This document shows, piece by piece, positions 48,006 to 58,800 of a DNA stretch of 64,000 nt. The DNA is from Proteus columbae (GTDB lineage: Bacteria > Pseudomonadota > Gammaproteobacteria > Enterobacterales > Enterobacteriaceae): positions 3,472,001 through 3,536,000 of the forward strand of contig NZ_CP043925.1 in assembly GCF_009914335.1 (NCBI RefSeq), given 5' to 3'. The notes under the pieces are model-generated. The model searched no databases, was not told the origin of the DNA, and saw only the letters and a list, made by a program, of their open reading frames with translations. Every line of letters begins with the position of its first letter. Within the stretch, counting starts at the first letter, position 1. The position numbers and the translations under genes are program-made.

Positions 48006-49265
48006 TTATCTTTCTTGTAATGCTTGTTTCATCCTAGTTATTGGCTTAATCAAATATTGGAATACTGTTTTTTCACCCGTCTTAATATCCACACCAGCAA
48101 TCATCCCTGGAATGACAGGTAATTCCTTTCCGTTTTTGTCAGTAAGATGACTACTCTGTGTAGTGACTAACACACGATAAAAAGCTTCATCTTGATTGAG
48201 TTTTAAATCACTAGGTCTCTTTTGATCATGCAATGTATCTGGGCTAACTAAAGTAACAATACCTTCCAATCCACCATAAATAGCGTAATCATAAGCAGTT
48301 AGTTTGACTAATGCAGGCATTCCTGTACGGACATAAGCAACATCTCTCGGGCTGATATAAGCCTCAACTAATAGTTGGTCTTCCAATGGGACAATTTCCA
48401 TAATATCCTGCCCTGCTGAAATTACTCCGCCAACAGTATTAATACGTATATTTTTGACTATACCTCTTAATGGAGCCCGTATTAATGCTCGTTCGACCGG
48501 ATCAGCACGCCCTGCCATATTTTCCCTTGCCTGAGCTAATTCGGCTTCTGTTTTAACTAACTCAGCACTTGCTTCCGTTAAATATTTATTTTTCTTTTCA
48601 TTTATCTGAGATTGAATATCGGCTGACTGTCGCTCCATTCGCAACAATTCCACAGCTGACATCGCACCTTGTGCAACAATAGGCCTTGTTATTGCAATCT
48701 CTCTGTCTAATAAGGCTTTACTTTTTTGTAAATTATCTATCCCTGACTCCAGTGCCTCTTTACGTATATTGTATACCGTTGTTTCACGCGCCACTAAATC
48801 AGCGGCTAATCCCTCAGGGAATTTTAGTTCAGTAGAATATGCCTCCGCTTTAAGTCTTGCTCGGATTGCTTCCAGATTATCAACTTTCGCTTCACTTTCC
48901 CTTAAAATAGCCGATGAACGGGTATCATCTAGAGTCAACAATACTTGTCCTTTCTCAACAATATCCCCTTCTTTTACCTCCATGCTTTTTAATATACCAG
49001 CATCTAATGTCTGGATGATCTGCTCTCGACTGCTGGGAATAATACTACCCTGCCCACGAGTAACTTCTTCAAGACTACTGTTCCATGCCCAAATAACAAA
49101 AATAATCAGAAAAATCAGCAACATTGTGATCATCATAAAGCTCTTATGATGTTTTTCGTGCTGAAGCGCTGCATGTAAGTCATTTAGAAGTGCTAAATCT
49201 TTATTAGAAAAAGCCTCTTTAGGATGACTTGGCGATGTCACTTGTTTTTTATTTAATTCATTCAT
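48006..49265 (-). CDS. Type I secretion periplasmic adaptor (HlyD family, BapD/LapC-like)
   Basis: 419-residue membrane-fusion protein linking the inner-membrane ABC exporter to the outer-membrane channel. A single membrane helix at about residues 43-63 (MMITMLLIFLIIFVIWAW) is followed by a lipoyl-like/coiled-coil periplasmic part (about 80-280) and the C-terminal beta-barrel with the HlyD block IRAPLRGIVKNIRIN. It is the last gene of the adhesin operon, in the order adhesin-TolC-ABC-HlyD also known for Salmonella bapABCD. Confidence 0.88.
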   Translation of the reverse strand: MNELNKKQVTSPSHPKEAFSNKDLALLNDLHAALQHEKHHKSFMMITMLLIFLIIFVIWAWNSSLEEVTRGQGSIIPSSREQIIQTLDAGILKSMEVKEGDIVEKGQVLLTLDDTRSSAILRESEAKVDNLEAIRARLKAEAYSTELKFPEGLAADLVARETTVYNIRKEALESGIDNLQKSKALLDREIAITRPIVAQGAMSAVELLRMERQSADIQSQINEKKNKYLTEASAELVKTEAELAQARENMAGRADPVERALIRAPLRGIVKNIRINTVGGVISAGQDIMEIVPLEDQLLVEAYISPRDVAYVRTGMPALVKLTAYDYAIYGGLEGIVTLVSPDTLHDQKRPSDLKLNQDEAFYRVLVTTQSSHLTDKNGKELPVIPGMIAGVDIKTGEKTVFQYLIKPITRMKQALQER

Positions 49266-49281
49266 TTCAACATTCTCAATC

Positions 49282-51447
49282 TTACTTATCTGTTTTGGCT
49301 TTTGAGTGAACAGTTATTTGTTTTTCTTTTTCATTTTTAGCTAACTGTTGTAAGACCGCATCTCTGGGGCCATCCATCACCACTTTACCGTTATCAACAA
49401 CAATTATTCGGTTGACGATACTCAGAACCTGAGGTCGATGAGTAACAACCAATAATGTTCTTGCACGACACCATGCTGAAATGGCATTTAATGCCTGAAT
49501 TTCTGAATATTGATCAAGTCCCGTTGTTGGTTCATCAAGTAAGACAACTTTTGGATTTCTCATCGTCATTCTAGCCAAAGCAACAATTTGTTTTTGCCCA
49601 CCAGAAAGACCTAACCCATTCTCCCCCAAGGACATATCTAAGCCTCTTGGATGCTTTTTAATGACTTTATCTAAACCAAATCGCTTTAGTGCTACAATCA
49701 AATCTTGATCACTAGAAAAACCATCCATACGAGCTAAATCAAGATTTTCTCTTAAACTACCTAAAAATAATCTTGGTTCCTGCTCTAATAACAACACCTG
49801 ATTACGCAAATAATGAGGATCTATTTGGCGAATATCGACATCATCTAGTGTGATGTTCCCTTGTTCCGTCGGATATAACCCAGTGGCTAATTTTAAAGTC
49901 GTTGATTTACCACTGCCAATACGCCCAAGTATTCCGACTTTTTCACCTGGCTTTATTTCAAATGATAAATTTTTCACTACACTGCTACTATCTTGATTAT
50001 AAGCAAATGAAACATTTTGGAATTTTATATTTCCATTCATTTGTTTTAACGTAATATATTTCCTATCAGGTTCACGTTCTGAAGGTCTTTCAACAATACC
50101 GTTTACACCTTTTAAGGCGACCCAAGCCTGTTGAAAGCGTATAGCTAAACCCGCAATTTGCCCTAATGGTGATAATGCTCTACCGGATAAAATAACCGTT
50201 GCAATTAACGCCCCCATCGTAATTTTATTTGCGGGATCATCACTATGAATTAAATAAGTACCGATAATAACTAAAAATATCGTATTTAACTGTTGCATCA
50301 TAACAGCAAAATAAATAACAAAATTACTGATATTTTTAACTTTCATTGATGAGGAAGCTGTTTTTGCCGTGTAATAATCCCAACGCTTTTGTGCCCAATT
50401 CATTGCGTTATTCGTTTTTAACGTTTCTATGCCTTCAATCGCTTCTACTGCTAATCCTTGTCTTTGAGATGATTCCTTCATTGATTCATTAATATATTTT
50501 GATAAAGGGAGCTGAGCTAAAAGTCCAACAATAATAACCAGTGGAATTATCGTAAGTGGCACCAAAGCCAAGCTTCCCCCAACCAGTGCAATGACCGAGA
50601 CAAATAAAATTAAAAAAGGCATATCAACTAATGTTAATAAACTTGCACTCGTCATAAAATCACGGACAGATTCAAAATCTCGTAAATTATTAACATAGGA
50701 GCCAGATGATATAGGCCTTTCCTGTAATTTAAGATTTGTCACTTTTCTAAATAAAGCCGAGCTGATAATTAGGTCAGCCTTTTTACCCGCAATATCCGTT
50801 AATCGTCCTCGGATCATCTTTGCTGTAAATTCAAATAATATCGCGATAATTACACCAATACTTAAAACCCAGAGAGTTTGATATGACTTATTTGGTATTA
50901 CTCTGTCATAAACATTCATGACATATAATGAACTAACAAGTGCTAGAAAATTAATTACAAAAGTAGCAAAAATAATTTGATAATAATATTTTTTAAAGCG
51001 CCAAATAACTTTAAAAAACCATGCCTTAGGCATCGTATATTCGGGCAATTCTGAACGTACATCTGTTGCGATACGAGGCTTAATAAACCAACAATAACCT
51101 AAATACTTTTCATTTAATTCTGATTGAGTTAACCAAACAGATAAACCATCGACTTGCTGAATTTTATATTTACGCTGCCCAGTTTCATCAAATGAAATTT
51201 CTGTTAAAACGGCACTCTCTTCATTTTTTAATAATAATAATACTGGCATAGCCAGAGAGGGAATATCATCTAATAAACGTTGTGATAATGTATTTTCAAA
51301 TCCTTCACTCTTCAGATATTCAACCAGTGATGAAAAATCAATTCCCATCTTTGCGGTACGGATTGTATGCGCAGTCAGTGTAGCCACGGATAAATGTGTG
51401 CCTAATAACTGAGTTGTAAGAGAAAGACCTTCTATGATCAATTTCAT
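49282..51447 (-). CDS. Type I secretion ABC transporter (LapB/BapC-like)
   Basis: 721-residue exporter ATPase. The N-terminal 130 residues are a C39-peptidase-like domain that lacks the catalytic cysteine, so it serves as a substrate-docking domain, usual for RTX-adhesin exporters. Six membrane helices (about 155-430) precede the nucleotide-binding domain with GRIGSGKST, LGLSGGQKQ and VVLLDEPTTGLD. Located between the HlyD-like adaptor (16-base gap) and the TolC-like gene (24-base gap), so co-transcribed with the adhesin. Confidence 0.92.
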   Translation of the reverse strand: MKLIIEGLSLTTQLLGTHLSVATLTAHTIRTAKMGIDFSSLVEYLKSEGFENTLSQRLLDDIPSLAMPVLLLLKNEESAVLTEISFDETGQRKYKIQQVDGLSVWLTQSELNEKYLGYCWFIKPRIATDVRSELPEYTMPKAWFFKVIWRFKKYYYQIIFATFVINFLALVSSLYVMNVYDRVIPNKSYQTLWVLSIGVIIAILFEFTAKMIRGRLTDIAGKKADLIISSALFRKVTNLKLQERPISSGSYVNNLRDFESVRDFMTSASLLTLVDMPFLILFVSVIALVGGSLALVPLTIIPLVIIVGLLAQLPLSKYINESMKESSQRQGLAVEAIEGIETLKTNNAMNWAQKRWDYYTAKTASSSMKVKNISNFVIYFAVMMQQLNTIFLVIIGTYLIHSDDPANKITMGALIATVILSGRALSPLGQIAGLAIRFQQAWVALKGVNGIVERPSEREPDRKYITLKQMNGNIKFQNVSFAYNQDSSSVVKNLSFEIKPGEKVGILGRIGSGKSTTLKLATGLYPTEQGNITLDDVDIRQIDPHYLRNQVLLLEQEPRLFLGSLRENLDLARMDGFSSDQDLIVALKRFGLDKVIKKHPRGLDMSLGENGLGLSGGQKQIVALARMTMRNPKVVLLDEPTTGLDQYSEIQALNAISAWCRARTLLVVTHRPQVLSIVNRIIVVDNGKVVMDGPRDAVLQQLAKNEKEKQITVHSKAKTDK

Positions 51448-51471
51448 AACTACAATATTTACCTTAATTTA

Positions 51472-52725
51472 TTAATGTGCGAGTGAATTAAGTGCCCAGC
51501 GAGAAAGTGTTCCTTGCGCATATAAATAATCAAGCATTCCATACCTAAGATCACTCAATGTGGTGGCATAAGATAATTCAACATCAGATAGCTCTTTTTC
51601 TGCATTCAAAACATCTAACAAAGAACGGCGAGCAACATTAAATTGCAATTGATAAAAATCGACGACTTTTGTCGATGATAAAATTTGTGCATCTAATATC
51701 TTTAATTTTTGAGTACTTTTTTGAATATTAATTACAGATAAGCGTCTTGCTTCTTCAATATCTCGAATAACCCTATCCATTCGCTGTTGAGCCGCATTTA
51801 ACTGACTTACTTTTTCATCAACAGAATATAATGATGAAAAATTAATAATATCCCATGTCACATCAATACCTATCTGACGATCATCTTTAGTTATATTTCC
51901 AGTTAAATTAATTCTTGGTAATTGTTTTTTATTTTCAACTTTAACGCCCATTTTTTTAGCGTCTATATCGGCTTGGCTCACAAGATAGGCCGGATTTTGA
52001 TTATTATTTTCCGCAGTGAATTCTCTATACATATCACTGACTGTCATTCCATCAAAAGGATTGACAAGATCACTCTCTCCAACCGGAAACCCTGTATATT
52101 TTGATAACGTACTCAGCGTTGTCATTAATTCTTTTTCATAATAATTAATATCTTGTTCTACTAATATTTTTCTTGCTTCTGCCTGAACATATTCAGAAAC
52201 ACGTCCTTCATCATTACGGGCTATCACATTTAATTCAGAGATAATTCTATTATGCCTATCTAAGCTTTTTTTCTTTACCGCAATAGATTCTTTGGCTAAC
52301 AATGCTTTTAAATAGAGATCTGATATGGTGTAAGCGACATTTTCTTTCGTTTCGCTATATTTAAATTGATAATAGAGCTGTTCTTTTTCATTACGTTCAA
52401 CATCATTTTCTATTCCACCAAAAGAATAGAGATTTAATTCTCCTCTTAGTCCTGGAGTAAAACTATTATTATCATAATCACTTTCATCACGATGATATTG
52501 TCCTAATAATTTATTTCCAATGACGCTTATTACGGGAAAATGTTGAGCCCTAGCCTGATTAACTCTTGCAACCGCTATATCTATATCGGCTTTAGCTTCT
52601 AATAACTCGGGCGCATTATTTAATGAGTTATTTAATATATATTTTAAAGAATTCGCATGTGAATTAAATAATACGCCTCCAAAAATAACAAACGTTATTA
52701 TTTTGAGTTTATTTATAGAAAACAC
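51472..52725 (-). CDS. TolC family outer-membrane channel of the adhesin secretion system (BapB/LapE-like)
   Basis: 417-residue outer-membrane efflux protein forming the exit duct. It has a signal peptide (FSINKLKIITFVIFGGVLFN, cleavage after NSHA) and two repeats of long helices and short strands typical of TolC (for example ARRSLLDVLNAEKELSDVE). GTG 52725 is chosen since AGAGG lies eight bases upstream; a TTG at 52752 lacks a ribosome site. Lies 102 bases after the adhesin. Confidence 0.9.
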   Translation of the reverse strand: MFSINKLKIITFVIFGGVLFNSHANSLKYILNNSLNNAPELLEAKADIDIAVARVNQARAQHFPVISVIGNKLLGQYHRDESDYDNNSFTPGLRGELNLYSFGGIENDVERNEKEQLYYQFKYSETKENVAYTISDLYLKALLAKESIAVKKKSLDRHNRIISELNVIARNDEGRVSEYVQAEARKILVEQDINYYEKELMTTLSTLSKYTGFPVGESDLVNPFDGMTVSDMYREFTAENNNQNPAYLVSQADIDAKKMGVKVENKKQLPRINLTGNITKDDRQIGIDVTWDIINFSSLYSVDEKVSQLNAAQQRMDRVIRDIEEARRLSVINIQKSTQKLKILDAQILSSTKVVDFYQLQFNVARRSLLDVLNAEKELSDVELSYATTLSDLRYGMLDYLYAQGTLSRWALNSLAH

Positions 52726-52827
52726 AGATATTACCTCTAATAAAAAATACAATCTAAATATAGAAATTTATGATTGGATAATAAGGCTGCTCGAACGAGC
52801 AGCCTTAGATTTAATTAAAACAGATAA

Positions 52828-55800
52828 TTAGAAAACACCTCCATTATCAATAATATTATTATCGATATAGACATTAGCACCACTTGCACTACTGTAAAGC
52901 GTATAAGTATGCTCAGTGCCATCTAATGCAGTTGCTTTAGTTGTTGTGGCTGTAGCGGTAAATGTCCCTAAGGTGTTAACTCCGTCAGCCCCTAAATCAA
53001 CTTTATCATTAGCATCACCGGAAATATAAATCGTTGAATTTGCATTCATTCCCAATACATCCGATGCTGTTAATTTGACGGTTTGAGATGCATTATCTAC
53101 TTTCAGAACACTGCCAACAGTCATATCAACTTTCTCGAAGCCAGTAATACCTTCATTGTTCCCTGTCGCCAGATTGACAGAAATATTACCTGCCAGAACC
53201 AGAGTATCACTACCTTCTCCACCGTTAATGGAACCTTGATTACCAATAGGTTTGGTATCATAGTCTTTTGTCAGAACAACGATATCATCACCAGCACCCG
53301 CATCAATGGTTATATTACCATTTGAAATAGTGCCAATTTTGATTGTGTCATTCCCCTCACCACCATCAATGGTTGTCGCAGCTGAACCTAAAGTTGCACT
53401 AGTGGAATCAAATACGTCATCACCCGCCCCTAGTGAAATAGTGGCGTTATATGCTCCCTCAGTAACGGTAACAGTATCATTACCATCCCCCATAGAAACA
53501 GTAGCACCACCATAAATCCATCCAGCAGTTAAGGTATCGGCATTATCACCGACAGAAACATTACCAGTCAGATTTTTAGTGATAGTGATATTATCACTAC
53601 CATATCCACCTAAAATTTCACCGGATACAGAGCCATAAATAGTGACGGTATTAACATCTGTAACTGCGTCAATATTAGTGTCATTACCCAGACTGAAATT
53701 GCCACCATCCTGATAAACAGAAAGATACTCTTTTGGCAGATTTGACTTAGCTTGAGTACCACTCCCCAGATCTAATAAACCAGATAATTCGGTATTATTT
53801 TGAGAATTAGCATCCCCTTGGGTAAAAGTATCACTGCCTGAGCCAAGATAGATTTGACCAGCATTTGTTACCCCTGTACGTTTAATCGTAACGGTGTCAT
53901 CACCAGATTCCATAAAGAGATAACTGCCAGCATACATAACACGCAACGCCGTATTCATACCATCCATAGTAAAAGTATCATTACCTTCACCAGCATAGAC
54001 TCGGGTATTGGCTAACATATTACCGCGAACCACCATCAGGTCATCACCAGCCCCTAAATCAACAGTTGTAATACTTTGATTACCATCTGTTTTTGTACCA
54101 TCAGGTCCATTATCTGAAGAGTTAGCCACATTGCTGTATGATGAAGTTTCGCTACCATCCTGATAATAACCAACATAAATTGTATCGTTATAATCAGTTG
54201 TTAACATAGGATCAGCATCACCGCTGTTAGCACCGATGGTATATCCAAAATCGTTTGTTCCCGCTTTAGATGAGGATAACGAATATTTCAGCGTAAAATC
54301 ACCATCCAGATTACGTAATGAAATCGGGTTACCATCATAAATAACACCCGTTGCTGAAGCACCCGCATTATTTACTATATCTGTTGCGGCTGTAGCGTTG
54401 TCAGATGTTCCCGTAATGGTTGCAACCACTTTTTCCATACCCTCGGCATTAAATGCATTTTGGTTAGCTTCCATTGTTGGATCAACCATAAATGAAACAC
54501 TCTTAGAGCCAGCAGGAATAACAACCGTTACTGTTGATGCACCATCATACGTTACTTTGCCTGTGTCACCATGCAGGACAATTTTTCCGTCGTGCTGAGA
54601 GCCTGCAAGCGTTGAATAATCTGGCGCACTGGCATGACCCACACCATTTGTTAAGGTTATTGTCACAGTCACATCTTGTGCTGCAACAGAATCTAAAGCA
54701 ACGGTATACACTAATCCGGTAGTACCATCTGTGTCTTCAACGGTTGCAGGAACCTCTGTTACTTCACCGGAAACAGAGGCATCTGCACTAATCTTATCCC
54801 CTTTGCTATCCGTTGATGTTGTATCAACACTGATACTCACTGTCGGTAACACATCTGTTTTAGATGTTGTTGTTGCCGGATCACTTTCATTACCACTTGG
54901 ATCTTTAGCAATTGCGGTCACTTCACTGTTATCTTTTACATTATCAGACGGAATAGTAGTGTTATTACCTTGACTGTCTGGGATCAAATTAGGATCGCTA
55001 GATGTCCAGCCATTATCCCCTTTCTCCATTGTTACAGTCTGTTTATCACCGTTTTCATCTTCAAACGTAATTTCAACAGTATCACCTTTATTGGCATCCC
55101 CCGGCAGTTCAACGGAAACAGAACCGTTATCTTCTGCATTTAATACTGGTGCCGATGGTGCAACCGTATCAACAGTAAAGTCGGTTGCTTGACCTTGACC
55201 ACTCGTGTTGCCCGCAGGATCGGTAATTTCTGCTTTCACAGAATAATTGCCATCCGGAGTTGCTTTATCCGCTGGGATAGTGACATCCGCTTTACCCGCT
55301 GTTACTTCATCCGCTGTCAATGTGTGTTCAACGGTGTCAGTAGTGCCATCAGGTTTGGTAATAGTCAGTGTCAGAGTGTCACCCGCAGCACTACCACCCG
55401 GTACGGTCACTTCAGTTTGTACGCCGTCTTTTAACTCATCAGCATTCACACCGTTTGCCGCTTCTGGAATAGTCACCACCGGTGTTGTATCTACAGTGCC
55501 GTCACCGTCAGTATCCCCCGGAATTTGCGTATCAACAGTAAAGTCAGTTGGTTGACCTTTTCCGCTGGTGTTACCCGCTGGATCGGTGATTTCAGCCGTA
55601 ACAGAGTAGTTACCGTCTGCCGTCACTTTATCCGCAGGGATAGTTACCTCGGCTTTACCCGCTGTCACTTCATCCGCCGTCAGTGTGTGTTCAACAGTGT
55701 CAGTGCTACCGTCAGGTTTGGTGATCGTCAGGGTGAGTTTATCCCCTTCCGCACTGCCTGCTGGCACGGTCACTTCAGTTTGTACACCGTCTTTTAGCTC

Positions 55801-58800
55801 GTCAGCATTTACACCGTTGGTTGCTTCTGGGATCGTGACTACAGGAGTCGCATCCACGGTACCATCACCGTCAGTGTCGCCTGGAATTTGTCCATCAACA
55901 GCAAATTCCACTTTATTCCCTTGTTTCGGCGGATTACTTCCCTGAGTTAAACTGACATCTACGCTATTTTGACCGTCTTGTACCGCGCCTTTCGGAATAT
56001 CCATTGACACTTTGCCCGCAGTTACTTCATCTTTCGTGACGGTATGTGTAATAGTTTCAGTGGTGTTATCTGGACGAGTAATAGTCAGTGTAATTTCTGC
56101 ACCTTCTACAGTGCCTGCTGGCAAGGTCACTTCCGCCTGTAAACCATCTTTCAGTTCATCTGCATTCGCATAACCATCCGCCACTTCTGGGATAGTCAGC
56201 ACTGGTGCATCGGTGACACCATCGGTTTTTGAAGTCACAGTTGAAGGGTCACTTTCATTGCCGCTTGGATCTTTGGCAACACCCGTTACTTCGCTGTTGT
56301 CTTTTACATTATCCGCAGGGATCGTCGCTTTATCACCATTGCTATCCGGAATTAAAGCAGGGGTATCCGATGTCCAACCATTGTCGCCTTTTTCTAAGGT
56401 CACCGTATGTTTGTCACCGTTTTCATCTTCAAACGTAATTTCTACGGTATCGCCTTTATTGGCATCCGTTGGCAGTTCAATAGATACCGAGCCGTCATCT
56501 TCTGCTTTTAATTCTGGTGCTGAAGGTGCAACTGTATCGACCATAAAGTCTGTTGGCTGACCTTTTCCACTGGTGTTACCCGCTGGATCGGTGATTTCAG
56601 CCGTAACAGAGTAGTTACCGTCAGCCGTCACTTTATCCGCAGGGATAGTTACCTCGGCTTTACCCGCTGTCACTTCATCCGCCGTCAGTGTGTGTTCAAC
56701 AGTGTCAGTGCTACCGTCAGGTTTGGTGATCGTCAGGGTGAGTTTATCCCCTTCCGCACTGCCTGCTGGCACGGTCACTTCAGTTTGTACGCCGTCTTTT
56801 AGCTCGTCGGCATTTACACCATTAGCCGCTTCTGGGATCGTGACTACAGGAGTCGCATCCACGGTACCATCACCGTCAGTGTCGCCTGGAATTTGTCCAT
56901 CAACAGCAAATTCCACTTTATTCCCTTGTTTCGGCGGATTACTTCCCTGAGTTAAACTGACATCCACGCTATTTTGACCGTCTTGTACTGCGTCTTTCGG
57001 AATATCCATTGACACTTTGCCTGCCGCCACGTCATCTTTCGTGACAGTGTGCGTGACCGTTTCAGTGGAGTTATCTGGACGAGTAATGGTCAGCGTAATT
57101 TCAGCACCTTCTGCGGTGCCTGCTGGCAAGGTCACTTCGGTCTGTAAACCGTCTTTCAGTTCATCTGCATTCGCATAACCATCGGCCACTTCTGGGATAG
57201 TCAACACAGGGGCATCGGTAACACCATCTGTTTTTGAAGTTACAGTCGAAGGATCACTTTCATTACCGCTTGGATCTTTGGCAACACCCGTTACTTCACT
57301 GTTGTCTTTTACATTATCCGCAGGGATCGTCGCTTTATCACCATTGCTATCCGGAATTAAAGCAGGGGTATCCGATGTCCAACCATTGTCGCCTTTTTCT
57401 AAGGTCACCGTATGTTTGTCACCGTTTTCATCTTCAAACGTAATTTCAACGGTATCGCCTTTATTGGCATCCGTTGGCAGTTCAATAGACACCGAGCCGT
57501 CATCTTCTGCTTTTAATTCTGGTGCTGAAGGTGCAACTGTATCGACCGTAAAGTCAGTTGGCTGACCTTTTCCGCTGGTGTTACCCACTGGATCGGTGAT
57601 TTCAGCCGTAACAGAGTAGTTACCGTCTGCCGTCACTTTATCCGCGGGGATAGTTACCTCGGCTTTACCCGCTGTCACTTCATCTGCCGTCAGTGTGTGT
57701 TCAACAGTGTCAGTGCTACCGTCAGGTTTGGTGATCGTCAGGGTGAGTTTATCCCCTTCCGCACTGCCTGCTGGCACGGTCACTTCGGTTTGTACACCGT
57801 CTTTTAGCTCGTCAGCATTTACACCGTTGGTTGCTTCTGGGATCGTGACTACAGGAGTCGCATCCACGGTACCATCACCGTCAGTGTCGCCTGGAATTTG
57901 CGTATCAACAGTAAAGTCAGTTGGTTGACCTTTTCCACTGGTGTTGCCCGCAGGATCGGTGATTTCAGCCGTAACAGAGTAGTTACCGTCTGCCGTCACT
58001 TTATCCGCCGGGATAGTTACCTCGGCTTTACCCGCTGTTACTTCATCTGCCGTCAGTGTGTGTTCAACAGTGTCAGTGCTACCGTCAGGTTTGGTGATCG
58101 TCAGGGTGAGTTTATCCCCTTCCGCACTGCCTGCTGGCACAGTCACTTCGGTTTGTACGCCGTCTTTTAGCTCATCAGCATTCACACCATCTGCCGCTTC
58201 TGGGATAGTCACTACCGGTGTTGTATCTACCACACCGTCACCGTCGGTATCCCCCGGAATTTGCGTATCAACAGTAAAGTCAGTTGGTTGACCTTTTCCA
58301 CTGGTGTTGCCCGCTGGATCGGTGATTTCAGCCGTAACAGAGTAGTTACCGTCTGCCGTCACTTTATCCGCAGGGATAGTTACCTCGGCTTTACCCGCTG
58401 TCACTTCATCCGCCGTCAGTGTGTGTTCAACAGTGTCAGTGCTACCGTCAGGTTTGGTGATCGTCAGGGTGAGTTTATCCCCTTCCGCACTGCCTCCCGG
58501 TATGGTCACTTCAGTTTGTACACCGTCTTTTAGCTCGTCAGCATTTACACCGTTGGTTGCTTCTGGGATCGTGACTACAGGAGTCGCATCCACGGTACCA
58601 TCACCGTCAGTGTCGCCTGGAATTTGCGTATCAACAGTAAAGTCAGTTGGTTGACCTTTTCCACTGGTGTTACCCGCTGGATCGGTGATTTCAGCCGTAA
58701 CAGAGTAGTTACCGTCTGCTGTCACTTTATCCGCTGGAATAGTGACATCCGCTTTACCCGCTACTACTTCATCCGCTGTCAGCGTGTGTTCAACAGTGTC

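Noticed and set aside
47752..49265. Integrated island with attachment repeats at tRNA-Phe
   Set aside because: No second copy of the tRNA 3' end and no integrase were seen within the window; only the position is suggestive.
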